Shown here piece after piece: positions 45,685-55,271 of a stretch of DNA of 64,000 nt. A program made the position numbers and the translations under genes. Under the pieces are notes generated by a model. The model made no database searches and was not told the DNA's origin. It saw nothing but the letters and a program-made list of their open reading frames with translations. Source of the DNA: Methanolobus halotolerans (lineage in GTDB: Archaea; Halobacteriota; Methanosarcinia; Methanosarcinales; Methanosarcinaceae); assembly GCF_004745425.1 (NCBI RefSeq), contig NZ_PGGK01000004.1, positions 1 to 64,000 of the forward strand, given 5' to 3'. How positions within the stretch are numbered: the first letter of the stretch is position 1; each line of letters starts with the position of its first letter.

Positions 45685-46338
45685 TCATACTTCTTTTTCT
45701 GATACTTCCGCATCCTTGTTCTGTGAATTTCCAAGCATCAGTACTGCAAGATGACCGGCTATTCTTGCAAGGAGGTTCATCAAATGCAAAGATATAAGTC
45801 CCACAGGTATACCAAGAACAGCGATTACCAGAGACCCACCTAAGGAATCTGCCTGGAACGTACCAAGGGATATCGTATGGAAACGATACAGCAGAGGAGA
45901 CAGGACCATGCTCATTGACAGTGATATAAGGATCACCGTAACGATAAGCGACATGATCCCTGTGGGAAACTTCAGGAACAGGTAAAGCAGTGATTTCCAG
46001 GTTACAGGGTTCTTAAGTCTATTGATGCCTTTGCCAAGAAGATCAGAATCAGGATCCGGGCCGTGGGACATTGGAGATATATCTACACCCAGAAGCCATA
46101 TTGCAAGCTGGCGTTCAAAGGATGCTATTTCCCACCAGGCAAGAAAGATCAGTATTAGTATAGGAAATCCCACCCATATGGCCACCAGACTGAATCCCAG
46201 TGACAGGCCGGTTACCAGGAATACAAAATAAGCAGTCCCAAGTGGAAATGTGAACAGGAGATACAGAATGTTCAGATAGGTCTGCTTCCTGAAAGCAACA
46301 TTCACAAAGTTAACTATTGCACTTTTTTTGTCAAACAT
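45685..46338 (-). CDS. Membrane protein with putative sensor domain (PF13796-like)
   Basis: 217 residues from ATG 46338; the frame is open to 46413 but the upstream part has no match to the family. Two pairs of membrane helices are separated by a soluble stretch (LGVDISPMSHGPDPDSDLLG). This four-helix layout is that of the sensor domain that often precedes histidine kinases; here it stands alone. Downstream of a PLDc_N gene and near two kinase genes, so it may serve envelope signalling. Confidence 0.7.
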   Translation of the reverse strand: MFDKKSAIVNFVNVAFRKQTYLNILYLLFTFPLGTAYFVFLVTGLSLGFSLVAIWVGFPILILIFLAWWEIASFERQLAIWLLGVDISPMSHGPDPDSDLLGKGINRLKNPVTWKSLLYLFLKFPTGIMSLIVTVILISLSMSMVLSPLLYRFHTISLGTFQADSLGGSLVIAVLGIPVGLISLHLMNLLARIAGHLAVLMLGNSQNKDAEVSEKEV

Positions 46339-46433
46339 TATATTGTCCCTGTATACTAATATGACCGATGTTCTGTAGACAAATATTAAATTGATCGGCC
46401 ACCCCGCAAGCATAAGCAGAGCTGACCGATCTT

Positions 46434-46670
46434 TTATCGCCCGTACTCCTGAATTCTTTTTGGCCTTCTAACAAGGAAATAAAGCAAAGCTCCAAGAAGA
46501 TGGGTGAACAGAATGATGATGACCCAGATCAGTTTATCGTTGCCCTCGGACGGTTCCTTCATCGCACAATCTATAAGCATCCATACCCAGAAAACGGTCC
46601 CGATTATGCCTACCCCGAAAAATAGAAAGACCATCAAAAATGGAATTCCGATAAATAATGCATCTAACAT
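46434..46670 (-). CDS. Small PLDc_N-domain membrane protein
   Basis: 78 residues with two membrane helices around WVWMLIDCAMKEPSEGNDKL, then a basic tail (RRPKRIQEYGR). This is the phospholipase D nuclease N-terminal type membrane module, free-standing. The same domain is often encoded beside stress or envelope systems. It follows the third ABC permease gene of the cluster by 28 bases and may be co-transcribed. Confidence 0.78.
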   Translation of the reverse strand: MLDALFIGIPFLMVFLFFGVGIIGTVFWVWMLIDCAMKEPSEGNDKLIWVIIILFTHLLGALLYFLVRRPKRIQEYGR

Positions 46671-46697
46671 ATTGCCTCCTTAATTCATTCATACATT

Positions 46698-47912
46698 TTA
46701 TTCATGTCTTAATGCATCCACCGGGTTCATCTTCGCAGCCTTGTTTGCAGGATATGCACCCGCAAGCAGCCCTACAACAATAGAGACTGCCACTCCGATG
46801 AAGATCATACCCAGCGGGAACACATGGGGCATACCCATGACACCGACCACAATGTAAGCACCAACAACTCCGAGCACAGTGCCAAAGATACCACCAATAA
46901 GGCCCACCATCATAGACTCTACAATAAACAGCGAGAGCACTTCATGGTTCTTATATCCAAGAGATTTCATGATACCGATCTCGTTAGTCCTCTCAGTGAC
47001 TGTCACCAGCATGATATTCATGATACCGATCGAGCCGACTATCAAAGATATCAGCGCAACAGCTGTCAGAAGTGATCCGATAGCCGCTGATAACTGATCG
47101 ACCTGCTCCAGTATTTCTTCCTGGTTGAAAAGGGAATATGGCTTTGCATCCGCGTTGCCGATATCCCTGTAAGGTACTCCAAGATTCCTGGCAAGCCTGC
47201 GGTCCACTTCATCAGTTACCTCGGAAATAGATTCCATGCTCTCTGCAGATGCAAAAAAACCCCAGTAGTAATCCTCCCCCATTATCTCATTCATAGTGGA
47301 AACCGGGATGAATATCCTGACATCGGATTCTATACCGCTCTGGATAAGTGATGTCTCAGGGCTGGCTATTATTCCCTTGACCTTAAAATTCTGTGTCACG
47401 GTTTCGCCATTGGCCTTTACAAAGGTCATCTCAATGGTGTTCTTCTCAGACACCGGCCTGCCGAATTTCTCATATGCAACATCACTACCCAGTACAGCCA
47501 CATACTTATCCTTGTCATTGAGGAAACTGCCCGATTCCATAGGAATATTAGCCACTTCCCCATAGTCCGCTGAAACACCTTGTACTGATATCTGCCGGGT
47601 CGTGGAAAGGTATTTTACCTCGGCCACCTGCTGGCTCATGGGAGAGACACCCGTTATTCCGGGAGTGGTCTTCACAAGTTCCAGCTCGTTATCATGAAGA
47701 AGATTCGAGGTCTTGCCCTCGATTATTATGAAGTTATTTCCCACTGAACCTATCTCTTCAGTGAAGTACTGACTAAAACTCGCCCCAAGGGAGACATTAG
47801 CTATGACCGCAGCAATACCTATCACTATCCCGAGTGTTGTCAGGGCCGAGCGCATTTTTGCGCTTCCGATGCTCCCAATGGCTATCTTTATTGACTGTTT
47901 CAGGCTCAGCAT
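46698..47912 (-). CDS. MacB/FtsX-type ABC transporter permease (module 2)
   Basis: 404 residues. One N-terminal membrane helix (ALTTLGIVIGIAAVIANVSL), a large extracytoplasmic MacB_PCD domain (about 45-270) and three C-terminal helices with SIGIMNIMLVTVTERTNEIG and the ending MNPVDALRHE. These mechanotransmission permeases do not move substrate through the membrane but couple ATP hydrolysis to work outside it. Its partners are the ATPase at 49176-49886 and the COG1361 protein at 47930-49165. It is a clear paralogue of the permeases at 50022 and 51245. Confidence 0.9.
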   Translation of the reverse strand: MLSLKQSIKIAIGSIGSAKMRSALTTLGIVIGIAAVIANVSLGASFSQYFTEEIGSVGNNFIIIEGKTSNLLHDNELELVKTTPGITGVSPMSQQVAEVKYLSTTRQISVQGVSADYGEVANIPMESGSFLNDKDKYVAVLGSDVAYEKFGRPVSEKNTIEMTFVKANGETVTQNFKVKGIIASPETSLIQSGIESDVRIFIPVSTMNEIMGEDYYWGFFASAESMESISEVTDEVDRRLARNLGVPYRDIGNADAKPYSLFNQEEILEQVDQLSAAIGSLLTAVALISLIVGSIGIMNIMLVTVTERTNEIGIMKSLGYKNHEVLSLFIVESMMVGLIGGIFGTVLGVVGAYIVVGVMGMPHVFPLGMIFIGVAVSIVVGLLAGAYPANKAAKMNPVDALRHE

Positions 47913-47929
47913 AGAGTAAACTCCGTCAT

Positions 47930-49165
47930 TTACTTATTCTGCTTCTTACGCCTGTGGAGTACCACAGCAGGAAGTCCCAAAAACAGAACTATACCGATAG
48001 CTGCCACTGCAAGGGTACCGGTGTTACCATTATCTTCCTGCACCATGTTAACTTCACGCATGTCTTCCTGGTTACTGTGGCTGTTTATTCCATTTCGGTA
48101 ATCAATCTGTATATACATAGGGATAGATGAGTCACTGCTGGTGCCCCTGGCTTTGATCTGGATCGTGAAAAGCTCATCCGGCCCCATGGAACCTATATAG
48201 TACTCCTCTGGAGAGAACTCGAGATCCTCTGATATTAATCTCACACTCACGGAATTAAGAGTGTTGGGATGACTGTTAGCTACATCGAATTCGAACACAC
48301 CTTCACCATTGGTGATTGTCAGCGGTTTAGACGGGATGACCTTAACAGGTGACGAATCGACCCTTACAGGTATTCTCCAGTTACTATTGTATGCGTGGGA
48401 GTTACCGACCATGGAGAGATCAAGATAGTATGTACCATCTTCAACATTCTCGTCCACTACGATATTATAGTTAAGAAAGAGAGAATCACCCGAACCGATG
48501 ATACCGGAGCCTTCATAATTATCACTTGTGACACTTATACCGTCAGTTCCTCTGAGAGATGCTGACTGGACCCGCGCATTGGTATCATACTCCTTTCCGT
48601 CGATCGTAACAGTGCTGGTTGCAGCGGTATTCATGAGAGAGAGAGTCACAGTACCCCTGTCACCGGGCATGAGAACAGCAGGATCACTGGATATCTCGCC
48701 GAGCTGGATAGTACCTTTGCTATCGAAAGTGTTCGAGCCGACCCTCAGGTCTACGGTCTTCTTGAACCATGCGTCCCCGTCATCTGCCTTATATAGTACA
48801 TCTATGCTGCCGGTCCCGACTCTCGCATCCTCATCCACGAAAAGCCGGTACTCGTGCACAACTGCTTTTTCGGGAGCCAGTATGCCAATAGACCTAACAG
48901 CATTCCCCTCCGAATCAAGAGACAACGGATACTCCGGTTCGATCTTAAGGGAAACGGCATCTGCACGCCCATAACCTATGTTCTCTACTTTGACCCGGAC
49001 GTCCACATACTTGCCGATCTCGGCGGGATATGGGTCGTAGTCCAGCACATCTACTTTCAGAGTCGCACCGGAGCTAGCGGATACCGGCGTTAACAATGCA
49101 AATATCATCCCCAGGAAGATAAGTGAGCCCAGGGCTTTTCGAATAGTATAATTAATCTTAACCAT
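47930..49165 (-). CDS. Exported COG1361-like protein of ABC module 2
   Basis: 411 residues from ATG 49165, behind GAGGCGG; the longer start 49189 overlaps the ATPase gene. Signal segment (IFLGMIFALLTPVSASSG), then repeated immunoglobulin-like beta domains typical of COG1361 and NEW3-like proteins (VRVKVENIGYGRADAVSLKI, FDVANSHPNTLNSVSVRLI), and a C-terminal membrane anchor with RRKKQNK. It likely stands on the outer face and contacts the permease. Gene order ATPase, COG1361, permease repeats in modules 1 and 2. Confidence 0.8.
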   Translation of the reverse strand: MVKINYTIRKALGSLIFLGMIFALLTPVSASSGATLKVDVLDYDPYPAEIGKYVDVRVKVENIGYGRADAVSLKIEPEYPLSLDSEGNAVRSIGILAPEKAVVHEYRLFVDEDARVGTGSIDVLYKADDGDAWFKKTVDLRVGSNTFDSKGTIQLGEISSDPAVLMPGDRGTVTLSLMNTAATSTVTIDGKEYDTNARVQSASLRGTDGISVTSDNYEGSGIIGSGDSLFLNYNIVVDENVEDGTYYLDLSMVGNSHAYNSNWRIPVRVDSSPVKVIPSKPLTITNGEGVFEFDVANSHPNTLNSVSVRLISEDLEFSPEEYYIGSMGPDELFTIQIKARGTSSDSSIPMYIQIDYRNGINSHSNQEDMREVNMVQEDNGNTGTLAVAAIGIVLFLGLPAVVLHRRKKQNK

Positions 49166-49175
49166 TTCAACCGCC

Positions 49176-49886
49176 TCAATTATTGTCAATTCTCCCGTCT
49201 TTTATCAGGACCACTCTGTCCACGTACTTTTCCATCTCAGGATCGTGAGTGATCATAATAATGGTCCTTCCTTTTTTGTGAAGATCGGAGAAGATGTTCA
49301 TTATATCTTCACTTGCCTTTGAATCAAGATTACCGGTAGGCTCGTCGGCAAGGATGAGAGAGGGGTCGTTTATCAATGACCTTGCTATTGCAACCCTCTG
49401 TCGCTGGCCCCCGGATAATTCGGTTGGCTTGTGGTGCAGCCGGTCATCAAGGCCTATGAGCCCCAGCAGGTCCTTTGCTCTTTGAGGTATATTCATACTA
49501 TTCTTTGAATTGGAATATGTAGGAAAGAGAACATTCTCATAGGCACTCAAACGGGATATCAGATTGAAATTCTGGAAAACAAAACCGATCTCAAAACCAC
49601 GAAGTTCTGCTAGTTCATTGTCAGATATGGTGCTGGTATCCTTTCCCATCAACCGGACACTGCCACTTGTAGGCCTGTCAAGACAGCCTATCATGTTCAT
49701 CAGCGTACTCTTGCCTGAACCGGAAGGACCCATGATCGCAATGAATTCACCCTTTTTGACATTGAGGTCAATTCCATGAAGAATGGGAACTTCCATATCC
49801 CCGAGATTATAACTCTTCTTCAGGCCATGGATCGCAATGACATCCAACACATCTGAAACGTAACTATTCGAACTGTTGCCAACCAT
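49176..49886 (-). CDS. ABC transporter ATPase of MacB/LolD type (module 2)
   Basis: 236 residues. Walker [10 protein letters not shown], signature LSGGQRQRVAIARSL, Walker [15 protein letters not shown]-loop MITHDPEM. This is the MacB/LolD subfamily that pairs with FtsX-like permeases. It is very similar to the ATPase at 53724-54425. First gene of module 2; the gap to 50022 holds its promoter. Confidence 0.92.
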   Translation of the reverse strand: MVGNSSNSYVSDVLDVIAIHGLKKSYNLGDMEVPILHGIDLNVKKGEFIAIMGPSGSGKSTLMNMIGCLDRPTSGSVRLMGKDTSTISDNELAELRGFEIGFVFQNFNLISRLSAYENVLFPTYSNSKNSMNIPQRAKDLLGLIGLDDRLHHKPTELSGGQRQRVAIARSLINDPSLILADEPTGNLDSKASEDIMNIFSDLHKKGRTIIMITHDPEMEKYVDRVVLIKDGRIDNN

Positions 49887-50021
49887 AAATATACCTCTAG
49901 TACCTTACATCTGGAAGTCAAAACCAGACTATTTTTCGACGGGTTAGACTATTAACCCAAGATACTTAAGGGTTTCTATAAATCGACAGGTTCGCCAAAA
50001 AAAGACAGAACACAGAACACA

Positions 50022-51236
50022 TCATTCATGCCTCAGAGCTTCCACCGGATTAAGTCTGGAAGCCCTGCTGGCAGGATACACGCCTGCCACAAGCCCTACG
50101 ATAAAAGATATGGTAAAACCCAGAAGTATGAGGTACGGAGGAAATACCCGGGGAATATCAAGATATGTTTCGACCACGAAAGAGCCAAGCATACCAAGCA
50201 GGGTCCCAACAATACCCCCTATTACACCTACAATTACGGATTCCAGCATAAAGAGAGTCAGGACATCCGACCTGGTAAAGCCCAGCGCTTTGAACAGTCC
50301 GATCTCTTTTGTCCTTTCGGTTACGGTTACAAGCATGATGTTCATAATACCGATCGAACCTACCAGCAGGGCGACCAGTGCGATTACAGTGATAAGTATT
50401 GTAAGTGAGTTCGAAAGTATATCCAGTTGCTCGAGGATATCCGCCTGGTTGAAAATGCGGTATGGTTTTGCATCCTCATTATCCATATCACGTGCAGATA
50501 CTCCAAGGTTTCTGGCAAGTCTTCTGTCCACTTCCCCGGAAACCTCCCGAACGGATTCGGCTGTTGCGGTCTTGGCAGAAAAACCACTGTAATCCTCCAC
50601 TCCGAGAAGTTCGTTCATCGTATCTATAGGGATATAGATGCTTACATCCCTGTCAGGACCACCCTGTACGAAGGTGTTGTCCCCACCCTCCAGTATTCCC
50701 TTGACCCTGAACTTACGTGTAACTGTACTGCCATCGTGCCTGCGTAAGGTGATGTCAATATAATTCTTTATGGAAACCCTTTTATCGAATTTCTCCTCAG
50801 CAACCTCATTTCCAAGAACTGCTACATATTTGTCCTTATCTGTCAGGAAATTACCTTCTTCCACAACAAGGTTGGATATGTCCCGGGTATCCTCCCCCAC
50901 CCCCTGGACATCGATCTGCCGTGTAGTCGAAAGATAGGTTACCGCTGCTGTTTGCTGGTTGAAGGCAGATGCTCCTACCACACCAGGTGTGTTTCTTATT
51001 ACCTCCAGTTGAGCATCATAGAAGATATTGACATCCTGGCTGTAGATTATTATAAAATTAGAACCAAGAGAACCCAGCTCATCGTTGAAGTACTGGTTAA
51101 AGCTTGCACCCAGCGAAACATTCGCAACAACTGCAGCCACGCCTATTATTATGCCCAGCGTTGTCAGGGCCGAGCGCAGTTTTGCACTCCTGATACTCCC
51201 GATCGCAATCCTCATTGCCTGCCTGATATCTATCAT
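50022..51236 (-). CDS. MacB/FtsX-type ABC permease (module 1, second permease)
   Basis: 404 residues, one plus three membrane helices around an extracytoplasmic MacB_PCD domain. N terminus MIDIRQAMRIAIGSIRSAKL and C terminus RASRLNPVEALRHE align with the other permeases. It starts 9 bases after the end of the first permease of the module, so one ATPase serves two permeases and a heterodimer is possible. Coding density and composition resemble its paralogues, supporting tandem duplication. Confidence 0.9.
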   Translation of the reverse strand: MIDIRQAMRIAIGSIRSAKLRSALTTLGIIIGVAAVVANVSLGASFNQYFNDELGSLGSNFIIIYSQDVNIFYDAQLEVIRNTPGVVGASAFNQQTAAVTYLSTTRQIDVQGVGEDTRDISNLVVEEGNFLTDKDKYVAVLGNEVAEEKFDKRVSIKNYIDITLRRHDGSTVTRKFRVKGILEGGDNTFVQGGPDRDVSIYIPIDTMNELLGVEDYSGFSAKTATAESVREVSGEVDRRLARNLGVSARDMDNEDAKPYRIFNQADILEQLDILSNSLTILITVIALVALLVGSIGIMNIMLVTVTERTKEIGLFKALGFTRSDVLTLFMLESVIVGVIGGIVGTLLGMLGSFVVETYLDIPRVFPPYLILLGFTISFIVGLVAGVYPASRASRLNPVEALRHE

Positions 51237-51244
51237 ACAATACC

Positions 51245-52459
51245 TTATTCCTTTCTCAAAGCATCTACCGGATTCATGTTCGCTGCCTTGTTGGCAGGAT
51301 AGACACCCGCAACCAGACCTACAATAACAGCAACTGTAAATCCGAGAACTATCTGACCTGCGGGAAAGATATTCGGCAGTTCCAGATAATCATTGACAAC
51401 AAGTGCTGCCACGATACCTGCTGCTGTTCCGAGTATCCCGCCTATTAGACCTACCACCATCGATTCGATGATAAAAAGTGCAAGGATATCATTCTTTGTG
51501 TAACCCAGAGCTTTGAGAAGGCCTATCTCCCGGGTCCTTTCTGCAACAGTGACCAGCATTATGTTCATGATTCCAATGGAACCTACCAGCAATGAGATGA
51601 GTGCTACCGATGTCAGCAGGGCTGTCAATGCAGCCGAAAGCTGGTTAGTCTGTTCGAGTATCTCAAGCTGATCAAAAAGAACGTAGGGTTTCGCATCATC
51701 GTTTTCAAGATCCCTTGCAGGTACTCCCAGACTGCGTGCCAGCCGCTTGTCGATCTCATCGCCTGTCGGGCCAATAGCTTCAAAGCTTTCAGCTTTTACA
51801 AAAAAACCTCCGTAGTAATCAACTCCAAGAATCTCATTCATTATGTTGATAGGAATGAATATGCGTATCTCCGGTTCGACGCCTGTCTGGGCAAATGTCG
51901 TGTTTGGATCCTGCACTATACCTTTGACTGTGAACTTCCGGGTAACAACACCCCCATCCTCACGCCTGAAGGTGATATCGATGGGATTATTTACGGATAT
52001 CTTCCTGTCGAACTTCTCGTAGGCAACTTCCGCACCAAGTACTGCCATATACTGGTCGTTGTCATCGAGGAAAGTACCTGAGTCCATCCTGAAATTTGCA
52101 ACTTCAGCATAATCCGCATTGACCCCCTGGATATCTATCTGCCGCGAAGTGGAAAAATACCTTACCTGCGCCATTTGCTGGTTTATCGGAGATACACCGG
52201 CGACCCCGGGAGTGTTTCTGATAAGCTCAAGCTGGTTCTCGAAGAGAACATCCGTACTCTGACTGGTAATGACTATAAAATTAGAACCGACTGCCCCAAT
52301 CTCATCATTGAAGAACTCACTGAAACTCGCACCGAGAGAAACGTTAGCAATCACTGCAGCCACCCCGATAACGATGCCCAGTGTAGTGAGGGATGACCTC
52401 AGCTTAGAACTGCCGATACTTCCCAGAGATATCCTCAGAGACTGCTTCAGACTCAGCAT
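51245..52459 (-). CDS. MacB/FtsX-type ABC permease (module 1, first permease)
   Basis: 404 residues with the same layout. MLSLKQSLRISLGSIGSSKL is closest to the module-2 permease (MLSLKQSIKIAIGSIGSAKM). The FtsX core SIGIMNIMLVTVAERTREIG and ending MNPVDALRKE are conserved. It lies between the COG1361 gene (52472) and the second permease (51236). Module 2 appears to have one permease where module 1 has two. Confidence 0.9.
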   Translation of the reverse strand: MLSLKQSLRISLGSIGSSKLRSSLTTLGIVIGVAAVIANVSLGASFSEFFNDEIGAVGSNFIVITSQSTDVLFENQLELIRNTPGVAGVSPINQQMAQVRYFSTSRQIDIQGVNADYAEVANFRMDSGTFLDDNDQYMAVLGAEVAYEKFDRKISVNNPIDITFRREDGGVVTRKFTVKGIVQDPNTTFAQTGVEPEIRIFIPINIMNEILGVDYYGGFFVKAESFEAIGPTGDEIDKRLARSLGVPARDLENDDAKPYVLFDQLEILEQTNQLSAALTALLTSVALISLLVGSIGIMNIMLVTVAERTREIGLLKALGYTKNDILALFIIESMVVGLIGGILGTAAGIVAALVVNDYLELPNIFPAGQIVLGFTVAVIVGLVAGVYPANKAANMNPVDALRKE

Positions 52460-52471
52460 TAAGCCAGCACC

Positions 52472-53713
52472 TTATTCTTTTTCCTTCCTGCGGCGATACA
52501 TCATGTATCCCGCAACTGCTATCGCAATAACTAATATGACACCGATAACAATACTTGTCCGGCTGCCCTCTTCAGCCGCGACATGCCTTAATTCACGGAC
52601 ACTTACAACGCTGGAATGGTCATTCGGACCATTCCTGTAATCGGCGCTTATAAAAAATTCCGTAGAAAAATCATCTGTAGCATTTGCAGCACTTACATCG
52701 AATTCTATTGTGAAGAGCTCGTCCGGATCCATCGTCCCTACGAAGTATTCGGCCGGGGAAAAATCAAAACCTTCCGCCTCAAGCTGTATACTTACCGATG
52801 AAAGCATATTGGGATGGATATTGGCCACATCGAACTCAAGGGTCCCTTCACCATCCTCTATTCTCAGTGGTGTCGAAGGGATCACCCTGATCGCAGATGA
52901 GTCCACCCTGACAGGTATCCGCCAGTTGTTATTATATACATGGGAACTTCCCACAGTCGAGAGTTGCAGATAGTATGTACCATCCTCCACCTCATCACCG
53001 ACCACTATATTATATGTAAGGTTGAGAGATTCACCCGGACCTATTACCCCGTTACCGTAATAGGTATCTGTTGTCACTTCTATCCCATCGGTCCCCTCAA
53101 GCGATGCGGACTGCACGCGTGCATTTGTATCATATTCCCCCTCATCGACTGTTACTGAATTTGTAGTAGCCATGTTTACAAGTGTGATCCTCATGGTTCC
53201 ACGGTCTCCGGGCATAAAGACCTCGGGTTCTATAACAGGACTACCCTGAAGCTGCACATTGCCTCTGCTGTCAAAGGTCGTGGAACCTACTCTGATGTCG
53301 AACTCTTTCTTGTACCAGGTGTTATCTGTATCCTCCTGGTACCACACCTCTATGGTCTCTATCCCTTCTATGGCATCGTTGTCCACAAAAAGACGATACT
53401 CCCTAACAGCTGCATTATCAGGTGTAAGTATACCTATGCTTTTTATTTCATTTGCGGGAGAGTCGAGGGAAAAAGGATAGTCAGGCACCATACGAACTTT
53501 AACATCGTCAGCCCTTGCATAACCGAGATTTTCGAGCTTGACCCATACCGTTACATATTCCCCGATCTCGGCAGGTATGGGCTCATAACGTAGTATCGTT
53601 ACCTGCAGGTCTGCCCCTTCTGTAGCTATAGCTGGCATACTCATTAAAAGAAGAATGCTCACAAAATGGATAACGTACTTCCTGATCATTCCGGGGTTTG
53701 ATAAATTCAGCAT
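52472..53713 (-). CDS. Exported COG1361-like protein of ABC module 1
   Basis: 413 residues from ATG 53713, directly behind AGGAGGG; a longer frame reaches 53794 inside the ATPase gene and is not needed. Signal segment (VSILLLMSMPAIATEGA), beta-rich repeats (VWVKLENLGYARADDVKV, FDVANIHPNMLSSVSIQL), a C-terminal membrane helix and RRRKEKE. Strong similarity with the module-2 protein, for example DTNARVQSASLxGTDGI in both. Confidence 0.82.
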   Translation of the reverse strand: MLNLSNPGMIRKYVIHFVSILLLMSMPAIATEGADLQVTILRYEPIPAEIGEYVTVWVKLENLGYARADDVKVRMVPDYPFSLDSPANEIKSIGILTPDNAAVREYRLFVDNDAIEGIETIEVWYQEDTDNTWYKKEFDIRVGSTTFDSRGNVQLQGSPVIEPEVFMPGDRGTMRITLVNMATTNSVTVDEGEYDTNARVQSASLEGTDGIEVTTDTYYGNGVIGPGESLNLTYNIVVGDEVEDGTYYLQLSTVGSSHVYNNNWRIPVRVDSSAIRVIPSTPLRIEDGEGTLEFDVANIHPNMLSSVSIQLEAEGFDFSPAEYFVGTMDPDELFTIEFDVSAANATDDFSTEFFISADYRNGPNDHSSVVSVRELRHVAAEEGSRTSIVIGVILVIAIAVAGYMMYRRRKEKE

Positions 53714-53723
53714 ATTTCCCTCC

Positions 53724-54425
53724 TCATGTTGCACTGATAACCCCGTCTTTGAGATGGACCACCCGGTCAGCATACCCGGTGAGCTCAGGGTCATGAGTGA
53801 TCATTATTATAGTCCTTCCTCTATTGTGGAGATCTGTAAAAATATTCATGATCTCATTGCCGGTCTTTGAATCCAGATTTCCTGTTGGCTCATCGGCAAG
53901 GATGAGAGAAGGGTCGTTTATCAAAGCCCTGGCAATTGCAACCCTCTGCTGCTGCCCCCCCGATAATTCCGTAGGCTTGTAACCGGCACGGTCCTGCAAG
54001 CCTACCAGATCAATAAGTTCCTTTGCCCTTGCACTGCCAATACCTTCCTTTTTATTGGCATATGTCGGCAATTCAACATTCTGGAGAGCACTCAGTCTCG
54101 GAACCAGGTTAAAGGTCTGGAACACAAAACCGATCTCAAATCCACGCAGCCGTGCAAGTTCAACCTCTGAAAGCCTATTGATATCCTTTCCCATCACAAT
54201 GACCTGACCACAGGTGGGCCTGTCAAGACAGCCTATCATGTTCATCAGAGTACTCTTTCCTGAGCCGGAAGGACCCATGATGGCGACGAATTCGCCCTTC
54301 TTCACGGAAAGATCTATGCTTTTAAGGATAGGAACTTCCATCTCACCTACCTGATAGCTTTTACACATGTTAATAAGTTCGATCACGTGCTTGTTCTTTT
54401 CAAAGCTGTTATTCACTTCATCCAT
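53724..54425 (-). CDS. ABC transporter ATPase of MacB/LolD type (module 1)
   Basis: 233 residues. [37 protein letters not shown] and MITHDPELT. First gene of module 1. The 210-base gap to the divergent yip1-like gene (54426-54635) holds promoters for both and an AT-rich stretch; a GTCTATAAATCGACA sequence near 54590-54604 also occurs in similar form near 49973-49988, upstream of module 2. Confidence 0.92.
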   Translation of the reverse strand: MDEVNNSFEKNKHVIELINMCKSYQVGEMEVPILKSIDLSVKKGEFVAIMGPSGSGKSTLMNMIGCLDRPTCGQVIVMGKDINRLSEVELARLRGFEIGFVFQTFNLVPRLSALQNVELPTYANKKEGIGSARAKELIDLVGLQDRAGYKPTELSGGQQQRVAIARALINDPSLILADEPTGNLDSKTGNEIMNIFTDLHNRGRTIIMITHDPELTGYADRVVHLKDGVISAT

Positions 54426-54635
54426 ATTTTACCCCCGACCAACGGATGCAGACTAAAGCCACTCTTATACTTGCTATTGTTGTGATAAAATAAGAAATGT
54501 TTGAAACTATAAATACTTTATTTGATTTATATCCGGCTCAAATTATTAGCAAGATGCAAAACTATAAATATATTAGTGATGAAAAGTTCCGTCTATAAAT
54601 CGACAAGGTTGAATATGTAAATATTATACCTGATA

Positions 54636-55271
54636 ATGGATGTGTTAAGAATGCTGGAAGTACTTACGGACCCAAATGGGTTTTTCAAAAGAAAGAGTGA
54701 AGAAGATATAGAATTCAAAACGCCGCTAATAATAGTCACTATTTTAGCAATCGTTGGAGCGATCAGTGCTTTTATAATATCACAGAGTGTCATTGAAGCC
54801 TTACCTCCGGAAGCCTCTGCTTTCGCCGGAATCGGGGCAGCTTTCGGAGCAATTGCAGCCTTTATTATGACCTTCATCATGTGGGTGATTTATAGTGGGA
54901 TTTTCTACCTGATATCCATGGTATTTAACGGAGAAGGGAGTTTCAAAAGAGTACTTGAATTCGTATCCTACGGATTTATACCTTCCATAATAAGCTCTGC
55001 AATAAGCACATACTACACCAGCAGAATATATTCCAATATTGATTGGTCGGCAGACCCGCAGGTTCTTCAGGAAGCACTGTTATCAGACCCTTCCTTGCAG
55101 ATTGCAGGAATCATCGGGATACTGTTCTTACTGTGGAGTGCCAACATATGGATATTTGCAATCGTTCATTCCCGTAACCTTTCGGTAAAGGATGCGGCCA
55201 TCACCGTGGGAATACCTATCTTGTTGTATGTTCTTTATAATTTATACCAATTGAGAATATTTGGTGTATGA
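54636..55271 (+). CDS. Yip1-like membrane protein
   Basis: 211 residues with five predicted membrane helices (LIIVTILAIVGAISAFIISQ, FGAIAAFIMTFIMWVIYSG, and others). The N-terminal LTDPNGFFKRKSEED is the usual beginning of prokaryotic Yip1-domain proteins. The last bases overlap the next gene by four (ATGA), so it heads ABC module 3. Possible role: membrane organisation for the transporter; not shown. Confidence 0.75.
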   Translation: MDVLRMLEVLTDPNGFFKRKSEEDIEFKTPLIIVTILAIVGAISAFIISQSVIEALPPEASAFAGIGAAFGAIAAFIMTFIMWVIYSGIFYLISMVFNGEGSFKRVLEFVSYGFIPSIISSAISTYYTSRIYSNIDWSADPQVLQEALLSDPSLQIAGIIGILFLLWSANIWIFAIVHSRNLSVKDAAITVGIPILLYVLYNLYQLRIFGV

